Assembly (NCBI GenBank): GCA_009739215.1
Contig: VSJF01000005.1
Span: 620,001 to 684,000, forward strand
Direction: 5' to 3'
From: Floccularia luteovirens
Lineage: Eukaryota; Basidiomycota; Agaricomycetes; Agaricales; Squamanitaceae
DNA length: 64,000 bases
This document shows, in pieces, positions 23,040-33,362 of this stretch. How positions within the stretch are numbered: position 1 is the first letter of the stretch; the number at the start of each line of letters is the position of its first letter. Both the position numbers and the translations under genes were made by a program. The notes beneath the pieces are model-generated. The model was given only the letters and a program-made list of their open reading frames with translations. It ran no database searches and was not told the origin of the DNA.

Positions 23040-24544
23040 GTTAACTTGATTAGTTGAGTTGGATTGCTTGTGAGTGTAGAAGAACTTGGATACTGTCCAT
23101 TGAACTTTGTAGACCGTCGTACTTATACTCCCTGAGAGCCGAAAACTACATGTCAAAGATTTACCCTTTGTAATCCGTAGCTATTCCAAGAAACCAGAAG
23201 ACCGGCGCTCGAAGGCAAGGGTAAGGATTAGAAGCAGACAAACAATGTAATGCTGTACTTGCTCAGGCGCATTTACCGCGGCCTTTTAGTTGTTATTATT
23301 CTTTTCGGATATTCCTTGTGTAGAATCAACAATCAACGTTTCAACGGACAACACTGCCCTTATAAAATTGAATTTCTTTGAAGACTCCACGTACGTCAGC
23401 GATATATTCGCTCTCTTGCACGCATAGATCGGATATATTTTGATGCTTTGATAGGACAGAAAAGCCAGGATTATCAGCTATTTTTGTACAATCCTCCCCA
23501 TGATCGTAGTAAGACTCATATACGAACTTCACATCACCTCCTCATGATACGATAGGTAGGCGTACGCAATGAGATGATCTGCGCGTTGAGAATCCTCCGG
23601 CAACAGTAAACATGAAGAACATTGCATTCGGGAGATAAATATGCATACCACCGATCCAGCCGGTCAAAACTGTCCGTTTGTACAACGAAAAATCTGGGCG
23701 CAGAGTACTGCCGGAGACGCGTAGCACTTTTTGCTGGCACAGAGCGTCATCAATTATTTCCCAGGTCTAGACGGTGCCCCATTTGTATCAGGAAGGATTG
23801 TCATCGTAAATCGCCAAACATTAAGACTAAAGATGCTGCCAAACTGGACAGTGGAAAATGCCCAACGGTCCCTCACATGGAAACGGTCACATGACTGTCG
23901 GGATTTGTACAGTCTCCATGACACGTGTTACAGAATTTCGTTGGGCTCCTTGAGGGGAACAGTGGCTAGACCACAACATTAAAGATCTCATATTTCGAAA
24001 CTTCCTACAAACTTAACTTTGAAGGTATGTGCTAGTGTGACTTTAGATATTCCCACCACTCACTTTCAGGAGCTGACATGGAGGCTGCTGAGAAGACAAC
24101 AACAGTTTCCAGTGCCATGATACAAGGCCTTCGATATTTATCTTAACGCACATTCATACCAGACGTATGGCATTGTATTGGCTTACTCTCCCGCGGTATT
24201 TATCAATCATTTCATATTCGCTGAAGAATCAGTCAGACTTATTATAATCCTCATCCTGAATATGTCTCACCAGGATGGACGCATCGAATACACTACGGTT
24301 GTTTTGGCCAAAGTGCTGTTACCGATAGCGCCTATTGAGTCTTTATCTTCTCAAGACACATTTCAATTTAAGCGCCTAATAGGAGAATATCATGGTATGT
24401 ATCCTCCTACCTAATTACTTCATGTCCCAAATACCGTTACAGACTGGGCCAGGAAATATTCAGGATAATCCTTTATAAGACGGGGCGGACCCGATATGTT
24501 CTCCAGAAGTGAAAAAACATACACTGTTCTTACTCTCATCTCGT
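23040..24544. other. 1.5-kb stretch without a secure gene
   Basis: On the minus strand, 23341-23532 reads FVYESYYDHGEDCTKIADN and continues in coding-like style to its stop, and a possible start lies at 24118 (MALETVVVFSAASMSAPE). I could not connect these into one spliced frame. On the plus strand a tiny two-exon frame starts at 24262 (MSHQDGRIEYTTVV) and ends after about 52 codons. All are left uncalled. Confidence 0.3.
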
Positions 24545-24579
24545 CTTTGCTCTTTGCTCTTTGCTCTTTGCTCTTTGCT
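24545..24579 (+). repeat. Heptanucleotide tandem repeat, five perfect copies
   Basis: CTTTGCT repeated five times without mismatch, ending 16 bp before the ATG at 24596, so it is probably in the 5' untranslated leader of the next gene. Confidence 0.9.
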
Positions 24580-24595
24580 CAACTCTACTTTCGTC

Positions 24596-26232
24596 ATGTC
24601 TTTCTTTATCACTGTTGTCAATCAGGTCATCCTCGTCTTATGGTCTGCAATGGGGGGCTTCTTCACTTCCGTGCGTGGTGCATCGTGGTTATTCAAGTCG
24701 TCTCCTACGACACGGTTACAAAGTGTTGATCTCGAATGTGGGATGGGTGCCAACGGAAGTAAGTAATCTACACCCTTGTTTGATGGAAGGAATTAATAAC
24801 TTTCATGTACTTGTAGTCGCTGGTGATCCCTTTGCCGCATGCGGCCCATCATGGTACTCTGATGAGGCTGCTCAGTCATGTTCAGCCACTGTCGATCTTG
24901 AAAAAGGATATGTGGTTGACGAAGGTAAGCCTTAATTCTAATTAATCTCTAGACTGTACTAACTATACCCCCCTATTACTTCTAGTCTCATGAGGCTCTC
25001 TAATTATGCGTCCTCTCAGAGCCGCTCATCTCTCCTTGGTATGTATACAGTCTCCATCATGGTTCTTCAAGTCAGCTCGTTCAATTTGTCCTTCTAACGT
25101 TGATCTCGAACGTGGCGAGGCTGACAAGAAAGGTATATCATGTATCATTTGTCCTAAGCATAGTTAACAAACATCGACTTCTCCTTTAGCCTTCCAGGAC
25201 TCATTAGCACGTGCCCTCCGACGTGTTCTTGATGGAAGCCCCGAAATATTTGTCATCGAAAAGACTAGTATCGTCCCTCCAACTGCTGAAGTTGATCGAC
25301 GTGCGTTATACATATGCTTATCCTTGCAAAGTTCCTCACGGGTATATTAGCTCCTCGACCTGCATGTGAAAAGATCCCAACGCGCACCAAGGTTTTGAAC
25401 GATGACAATTCTGATGGATTCGTTGACCTCGGAAAGCTGAGGTATATGTATCGCATTAAGCAACAAGGACGACCTAACGGTATGTCAACCTCCATTCTGA
25501 ATTCAAATTTATTAATTTGAATCCTTGGTAATATTGCAGCCCCCTTCCCCCAATTCCTCACTCTGTAAGACGCGACTACAGGAAAGGATTAGAGCTCCTA
25601 CGTCACCATCGTTATAGGTCTGAGCTCGGTGATGAGCTCCTCAAGTGGACCTTGGTTGGACAGGCAGAACTTGCAGAGTTTTTATCTCCTCCGACCCCTT
25701 CTGAGGCTTCAAGACTCTGCGATTCCAACTCTCCCATCTTCTGAACCTGATACTTCCTTTATTATCGGTGACGACGACGATGACAATGTTGGAGACAGCT
25801 CTACGATGTTAAATTTAAGCAGCCCTTCTGAAGCATCGATATATTCTATGGATTCTATGGTCACTGAGCTCGATTCACCTCCTGAATCTCCGGGCAGCGA
25901 TGAAGATGTCGAGAAGTACGCTCAAGAATTTTCTGTCGTTATCTTGGCCGGAGTGGCCTCCAAAGGACACCGCGATGGCGATCGTTCACCGTCAGCTTCG
26001 ATTTTCAAAGAGTTACATTCCACCAGTTTTTCAGGCAGTGGTCGAGCTCACCTCACACCTTCTGTTAAATAATGACAATGCTTCGCCTTACCACTCTATC
26101 ATGTCAATCAAGACTCGAACTGGAGGTATGATGTGGTCAACGTCACACCACCAACCCATACTACTCCAAGGGATCCTTGGTCATTTGTTGTCCAAAGCTG
26201 TCACGCAGTCGTTGACCTGTACTCTCATCTGA
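24596..26232 (+). CDS. Unrecognised multi-exon gene, frame uncertain
   Basis: Exon 1 (24596 to about 24759) has a hydrophobic start (MSFFITVVNQVILVLWSAMG) and ends with SVDLECGMGANG before a good GTAAGT donor. The next exon reads IAGDPFAACGPSWYSDEAAQ. Further pieces downstream are SWFFKSARSICPSNVDLERG, AFQDSLARALRRVLDGSPEI, RRDYRKGLELLRHHRYRSEL, and an acidic stretch with FIIGDDDDDNVG. The SWxFKS...VDLE.G element occurs twice, which suggests exon duplication. Two places (about 25730 and 25950) need a +1 frame change to keep the reading open. I do not recognise the family, and the exon chain between 24.9 and 25.6 kb is a guess. It could be a decaying gene. Confidence 0.35.
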
Positions 26233-26845
26233 GAGTCTTGATCTCCGTAAAGGTGAATATAAAACAACAATTGATCCCTTTAAGGTACATACCCTCAGTT
26301 TGGTCTTGATTTGCTTTGCGAGGTGTCTGTTCTTTATTTGGGAATCTTGTCCGGAGCTCGTGGCGCGGCAGGGGCTTTGGGGGTACTCATCTCAGGGTCA
26401 GTTGAAAATTCTCAAGGGATGGTTCGCTAGGAAAGAGCATGCAGCCTGGAAAGCTACTCGGACTTGATTTGGATATTCCAGATCTGGAATACGAACGTAG
26501 CGGGGTATCACCAGAAGTCAATATGGCCTCAATCCATTGGATATACTAGCTTGGTTTTTGTCATCGGTCTTGGTCGTTTGTTGTCAGTTTGAGTACACTG
26601 GTGTGCGCCCCCGATTGTCAATTGCTCTCTGGTTGTTCCTCGGTCTGTTTATTGTCTCGGTTTTAGCACAGTTTGCTAGTTTCTCCGTTTCTCATTTTTT
26701 TGGAGTCTGCTAGTGGCTCGGTTTCTTAGGTTCTCTTACAGTTTGCTCGTGGCTCGTATCTCGTATCTCGGCCTCGGAATCTCTTGAACCACTTTGCATG
26801 GATACCAGTTCTACATTCCAAACAAGATAGGGAGGTGATCTTACA
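26233..26845. other. Intergenic, low-complexity T/C/G-rich
   Basis: Around 26560-26770 the sequence consists of irregular repeats of words such as 'gtttgct', 'tctcggt' and 'ggctcg', without a fixed period. No gene is seen. Confidence 0.4.
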
Positions 26846-27061
26846 TCATAAGAAACTGATCTTTTGGGAGTGTTCGTTAAGGTGTAGTTGTGGAACAAAG
26901 TCATGCTGAATCGAAGTCGGATCCTTAATGGCTGTCCATAAATTTATTTGTTCTGGAAATGGAATGCAAAGTTTAGTGACATTTCCGAAAAACAAAGTAG
27001 GTTGGTTGCGCGTGCTTCTGCGAAGGCTCAATATAGCTTAACAAATTAGTGGGCGAATGTA
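26846..27061 (-). pseudogene. Second relic of the dispersed family seen at 18.9 kb
   Basis: The minus strand reads RRSTRNQPTLFFGNVTKLCI, then PFPEQINLWTAIKDPTSIQH. It aligns with the 18845-19115 relic over the LFGN.T and acidic-loop parts. There is no start codon context and no upstream exon. Confidence 0.4.
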
Positions 27062-27261
27062 CTAGCATACTGTAAGGTCGAATGTGGTCATATGTAAGTA
27101 CAATTATAGAGAATGATCAAAATAATGAAACTCATAATGGATGAATGAAAGTATTGATTGATTTTATGAGAAAAGCACATCAGATAAGGAAAAAGTAATT
27201 TATATATAGGCTATAGCTCAGAACGCCCTCATGTTTCACGCCCAGGTCCCATGCGGTTTCG

Positions 27262-29045
27262 CTAAAACTTATGATACGAAGCTGAACACATTAAAGTTGC
27301 CAGCAAAACAACCGCTAGTCTAGAGACAAAAAACAGCAAATCATCAGCCATGAGGGGTAATAAAGAAAATTGATTTATTTTCACTTCAATAATCTGCTCT
27401 TCATTAGCCATCAGTTCAAAGCCCTCTTCAGGAACTTTACAAGAGGTGAGATGATATGGGAGCATCGTCACTACATCATTTTCAAAGATATCCACAGCTG
27501 ACACTAAGAATGGTCCTCGACGTCAAATGAATCCTAAATGCTCAGAATGGTGTTCGATCGAATCTGCTTGCAGATTGAAGTTCATGATATTGATACAATT
27601 GTCTAGAGAACCAAAGACTATTTTTGTACCCTGGGCACGTCTTGAAAAGAAAAGAAAAAGCGCAAGCAAAGCAAGTGATGTATTAGATGGATATTTCGTG
27701 TGTTGCTAATACAAGTGGAGGTTTCCTCTACTCAGGAAATAATCCGAAAAACAGGTGTTGTGGGGACCCCACTGTTCCCAGGGAAGAGAAAGGGGATTTC
27801 CAGGAGGATTATTGATGTATTGCATGAACACACGACAATGAATGTTGACCATCGTTGGTTTGTAACATTCCCTTGTCTGCTTATGAAGAGCATATAGGAT
27901 GAAAACACGAGTCTTCAGATGTAGTTTGAAATATTTTGCTCTCGCTCGGTGTGGGAAGTGCTCCGGACTGCAATTTAAAGTGAGCCAACTTCAATATGAA
28001 GTTATACTGGAGGCAGTAAGAAAGAAGGGATGTGGGTGTATGCGGGGTAATCCGATCGGTACAAGCCGAGACTGCCACATCCTTCACGCCTGGTAACAAT
28101 GGAATATCTTGAGTTCAAAAGGGTAAAATTGTTCCAGTTTTCATAGGATTGCGGATGAGCAGTGGTATCCTGACACACGAAATCACTATTCGTATGATTT
28201 TCAGTAAGAGAAGGGAAATGCTTACTACCAATGACACTCCATCCACCCAGTTCCATATAAAGAAAAAACTCCTGCCAGTGCCGCGGACTGAAGCAAGGAT
28301 AGCTAGAGTGTCGCCACTGATCTGCACACACCTGATCCCCGAGCCACTGTCCCCCAACTGAAGAATAAAGAATCTGAAGATGGATGGGGTCGTGCGCTCT
28401 TGGATGACTCTCATGGGTAGAGATAGTGTGAAGATGCACTCTGTAGGAGAAACCTGACTGACTACCGGGCCTAAGCGTTGTTGGATTTAAAATTAGTGGA
28501 TGTTTTACCAATCTTCTTCAGCGACATACACAATCAGGTCCTGACCCGGATGAAACGTAAAAGCTTTACCTATATTCTCTCTAAGCAAAGGGGACGACTC
28601 TTTCTAGGTGGAAGGGAGAGTAATAGATGAGGCCCCCGGACCCTCACGGGATATTTTCGCGATTATGTTGCCAATAATCTTGTAGTACGATAACCAGGAA
28701 CCAGAAAACGGAACTACTTCGTATTTATGCCAAGAGAGGGTGGCCCATGCTTTGCGCCTCCGGGTGAGATGATCAAGTCGATCTTGGAAAGGTGCAGTGG
28801 ATGCACCAGTGTCAACCATCCCATCTCGTGCAAGTTCGATTATATACCGAAGCTGAGGTTGGGAGAGGATGATGCAGTTGAGGAAGCTACAGACCTTGAT
28901 AATAGAGTTTTGTGAGTAATTCTGGGAGATGGGAACTGGAATTGAAGACACGACTGACAATACGACATTGCAGCAAGGAAGGGTGAGGCAAGATTGCCAG
29001 TATTTGTTGGACGAGTATTTCGAATGGGCAATCCAGCAAGTTCAT
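27262..29045 (-). pseudogene. F-box paralogue A, frame broken
   Basis: First of three tandem paralogues. The ATG at 29045 opens an F-box (MNLLDCPFEILVQQILAIL), then a 56-61 nt intron, then the shared second exon (VCSFLNCIILSQPQLRYIIE, RDGMVDTGASTAPFQDRLDH, RRRKAWATLSWHKY). The third exon runs in the frame of HTISTHESHPRAHDPI, but the conserved continuation (FRFFILQLGDSGSGIRCVQI) is one frame away, because GATG is tandemly doubled at 28379-28386 on the plus strand. A further stop follows PSFLLPPV near 28.05 kb. The C-terminal exon (DIFENDVVTMLPYHLTS) is present. Intact members of this mushroom family are F-box proteins of unknown target. The breaks suggest a pseudogene unless they are sequence errors. 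Confidence 0.65.
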
Positions 29046-29461
29046 CGATCAGTTGTCCAAGCTGCTTTGATTGAAGGAAATGCTACTTTTAAATGGGCAG
29101 CGGGTTTTAAGCAACAGCGAAGAAAAGAGGTCCCCTTTTTCCGATGTCATTTTTCTGAAACAACTTTTCGAATATGATTTTTTGTCATCTTTGGTTATTC
29201 CCACTACCGTTATAAGTGATATTAATAAGTATCCAAGATTGACTTGAGTTCACTGCTTAGGTGTGTCGAACATAGTGGTAACAATTGAAACAAAATATGT
29301 TAGGCATGCTGGTTTCCAGCTTAGGTATCCAGAATACTGGCATTTACGCATGATCAATCAAACCATTCCACAAAATTAGAAGCTGTACACATGAAATTCA
29401 CAAATCATTTCGGATTCAGTCTCATGCAAGAACTAAAAAATAACAAAACCAACAAAAATTA

Positions 29462-31164
29462 TCAGCTGCGGGAATAATGAATCATAAAGAAATTGTCATT
29501 TACCTTTAGACCGATAATCTGTTCTTCATTAATCATCATGGCAGAGAATTTTTCAGAAACTTTACGAGAGGTGAGATGATATGGAAGCATCGTCACTACA
29601 TCGTTTTCAAAGACATCCTCAGCTGGTAGTAGGAATGGCCCTCGATGTGTCGCATGGATTGATTTCGGATCCTCGGAATGCTGCTGTATCAAATCGGATC
29701 GTATATTGAAATCGAAGATCCTGGATAGACTTGTCTTCACGGACGAAAACTGCTAGTTTTGTACCCTGGACATATCTTCAAAAAAACGGAATGAATTATG
29801 TATCAGATCATTGTTGTGTTATCCATACGAATTAAGATTTCCTCACCGAAGTAGTCTATACCGAAAAAACTGGTTTCAAAATAAGGGTGTGCTGGGGACC
29901 CCACTGTTCCCAGGGAAATGAATGTGTTTTTTCCCGCCAAATTTTTGATACACTTCATGAACACACGATAATGAATGATGCAAATGAATTTTTTTGTGCA
30001 TTGATCTATCCGATAATAAGCGTGTAGGAGGAGAACACGAGATTCTTCCGATGTAGTAAACATTTTGTTCGTGTTAAGTATCGGAAATGGCGAATCATGA
30101 AGCATAAGCGAGAAAGGCTCGACATTAGGTTGCGTTGGAGGCATTGAGAAAGAAGCGACGTGGGTGTATTTCAGGGATGCAGAGTAATCCAGTTTATACA
30201 AGTCGATGATGCCTTCTCCAGAACATCTGCTGATGACGAAAGAACTTGAGTTTAACAGAATAAAACTCTCCCGGCTCTCGCAGTCTTCAACAATATCCTT
30301 AAAGCCAAATGACTATTAATATAGTGATTTTCAGTTAGAAAGGGAAGTACTTACTACTAGCAACGCTCCATCAACCCAGTTCCATATAAAGATAAATCCT
30401 GGCCTATTGGAAAAGACGGCCATTATGTCGCCACTGATTTGAACATACCTGATCTGCAAAGAATTCGCCGTCCATCCATGGGCAAAGAATTCGAGGATGG
30501 GGTTGGACGCTTTGGGGTGACTCTGGTGAGTGGAAATGGTACGGAGATACACACGGCAGTGGAGAATTATCTCAGAACCAGGTCTAAAATGACATTAGTG
30601 GATGACACATTGTATAGAGGAAGAGAATGTTACAAGTCCTCTTCAACGATACACGCTATCAGATCTTGTTCCGGGTCCATGCCAAAATCTCTGACATCGA
30701 AACCAATACCCTCTCGAAACAAAGTAGACGATTCTTTCTCGGAAAGAGTGAGAGACAAGAGATTTCTATCATGGAATGACCTTGCAACTCTGCCATCAAG
30801 AATCCCCCATGATGGCAAAGTCTCGGGGAATACAATTGTTTCGTGTTTATGCCAAGAGAGGGTGGCCCATGCGTTGCGTCTCCGGATGAGATGATCAAGG
30901 CGATCTTGGAAAGGTGCTGTGGATGCACCAGTGTCGACCATTCCATCTCGTGCGAGCTCGATTATGTATTGGAGCTGAGGCTGGGAGGTGATGATGCGGT
31001 TTAGGAAGCTACAGACCTTGGTAAGAAGTTTTAGTGAGTACTTTCGAGAGGAGGGAGTTAAAGAGACGGACGAGGCGACATTGTAGCAAGGAGGAGTGAG
31101 GCAAGATTGCCAGTATCCGGTGGACGAGTATTTCGAATGGGAAATCTAGCAAGTTCGTGACCAT
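29462..31164 (-). pseudogene. F-box paralogue B, probably frame broken
   Basis: The ATG at 31164 starts MVTNLLDFPFEILVHRILAI, followed by the same first intron and second exon as its neighbours (VCSFLNRIITSQPQLQYIIE, WATLSWHKHETIVFPETLP, GMDPEQDLIACIVEED). The third exon ends in FIFIWNWVDGALLV, and the last recognised exon has DVFENDVVTMLPYHLTSRKV. Between GTKLAVFVREDKSIQ and FDFNIRSDLIQQHSED the frame changes by one base near 29.72 kb, a region that is continuous in paralogue C. So B is probably also damaged. No exon was found beyond IIGLKV. Confidence 0.6.
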
Positions 31165-31477
31165 GATTCGCTTGGTATGTTGTTCAAACCGAAGGAAAGG
31201 CGTGGCTTACTTTATATACAAGTTATTTAAGTCCTCGGGCTATCGGTATCCGTCTTACTCAGTGGGGTACAGCAGCGATTAAAATAACGAGTGACTATTT
31301 TGTGACGGAGGTATCAAACCATTCCGACTTGTTGAAATCAAGTAATTTATATGTAGGCTGTAGCTCAGAACGCCTCCGTGGTTCCACTGAATCAAGGTGA
31401 TCCGATGGTGTACACATGAAGTTTATCAACAAGCCTTAAATTAATAATAAAAGTCTAGAGAAGAAAAAAATTATCAG

Positions 31478-33229
31478 CTATGAGGGGGGTAATAAAGAGA
31501 GAAAGAAACATTTTACTTTCACTCCAATAATCTGCTCTTCATTAACCATCAGTCTAAAACCATTTTCAGGAGCTTTACGAGAGGTGAGATGATATGGGAG
31601 CATCGTCACTACATCATTTTTAAAGATATCCCCAGCTGACACTAAGAAAGGTCCTCGACATGTTGCACGAGTGAATCCTGACGAATCCTCGGAATGCTCT
31701 TCCATCGGATCGGACCCTACATTGAAGTCCATGACATTGATAGAATCGTCTTGAGAGGCAAAGACTAGTTTTGTACCCTGGACACATCTTGAAAAGGAAA
31801 GGCAAAACGCCAAACAAAGGAAGTGAGGTATTAGATGGATAATTTCGCGTGTGACTGATATAAATGAGTGTTTCCTCACCGTTGCCCACGCCTACTTGGG
31901 AGATCTTGCCGACCTAATGACTTTGAAAAAAAGGAGTTGTGAGGACCCCACTGTTCCCAGGGGAGAGAGTTGGATTTTCCCGCCGATTTATTGATATATT
32001 GTGTGAACATACGGCAATGAATGATGACATTGAATATCGATGGTTTGCTGTATTTCCGTGCGTGAGTAACATGTAGAACAAGAACACGAGAGTCTTTCGA
32101 TGTAGTAAATATTTTGTTCTTGCTAGATGTCGCAAGTGGCCCAGTATGCAACTTAAGTGAGAGGACAGCAATAGGACGTTTCACTGAAGGCAGTAAAAAA
32201 GAAGCGACATGGGTGTATCCCAGTGAGGTGGGGTAATCTAGTCGGTACAACTCGAAACTGCCACTTCCTCGACACATGCTGGTGATGAAATATCTCGAGT
32301 TCAACAAAGTGAAATCGTCCCAGTCTTCATAAGATGGTGAATGAGTGGTATCCTGATATACAGATATCTATCTGTGTGAGTTCAGTAAGAGAAGGGAGAT
32401 ACTTACTACCAATGACACTCCATCCACCCAGTTCCATATGAAGAGAAAATTCTTGCGGTGGACACAAGCAAAGATAGCTAGAGTGTCGCCACTGACCTGA
32501 ACACACTTGATCCCCGAACCACCTTCCAGCCATTGGATAGAGAATCTGAAGACTGGGTCGCGTGCTTTTGGATGACTCTCATGAGTAGATATGGTGTGGA
32601 GATACACAGTACAGGAGAAATCTGACTGACGACTGGGCCTAAAGGTCATTGTAGGATTTAGTGGATATTTTGTATAAAGTAAGAGAAAATTTACCGCCGT
32701 TCCTGAACGGCATACACAACCAGGTCTTGGTCCGGGTCAAACGTAAAAGCGTGGGCGTAAAAGCCAATCTCCTCTCTAGCTTTAAGCAAAGAGGATGATT
32801 CTTTCTCAGTGGAAGAGAGAGTAACGAATAAGATTCCTTCTATGGATAATATCGCAATTATGTTGTCAACAACCTCATATGCTACCCAAATTCCAGGGCA
32901 TTGAACCATTTCGAATTTATGCCAAGAGAGGGTGGCCCATGCGTTACGTCTCTGGATGAGGTGATCAAGGCGATGTTGGAAAGATATTGTGGATAGACCG
33001 GTGTCGACCATTCCATCTCGTGCGAGCTCGATTATGTATTGGAGCTGAGGCTGAGAGGTGATGATGCGGTTTAGGAAGCTACAGACCTTGGTAATAGATT
33101 TCAGTGAGTACTTTTCGAGAGGAGGGAGTTAAAGAGACGAACGAGACGACATCGCAGCAAGGAGGAGTGAGGCAAGGTTGCTAGTAACTGTTGGACGAGT
33201 ATTTCAAACGGGAGATCTAACAAGTCCAT
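31478..33229 (-). CDS. F-box paralogue C, best-preserved copy of the array
   Basis: The ATG at 33229 gives MDLLDLPFEILVQQLLATLP, then SSLLRCRL, a canonical F-box, and a 56-nt intron. Exon 2 follows (VCSFLNRIITSQPQLQYIIE, TFDPDQDLVVYAVQE), then LHTISTHESHPKARDPVF with GGSGIKCVQVSGDTLAIF and FIWNWVDGVSLV, then LNSRYFITSMCRGSGSFELY, and the terminal recognised exon with TKLVFASQDDSINVMDFNVG and DIFKNDVVTMLPYHLTSRKA. The part after the F-box looks like a degenerate beta-propeller. This family is common in Agaricomycetes; it presumably serves as an SCF substrate receptor with unknown target. The region around 31.9 kb and the very C-terminus were not resolved, so I cannot exclude a lesion there. 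Confidence 0.65.
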
Positions 33230-33362
33230 GACAGTCGGTTTGTTTAAATTGAAGGGAAAGGGCATTACTTTTTTATATAGTACAAGTTCTTCAAGTCATC
33301 AATGATGCATCAGAGGAAGTAATAACTTACTTGAATCATTTTGTGACAGAGTGACACTTCGT

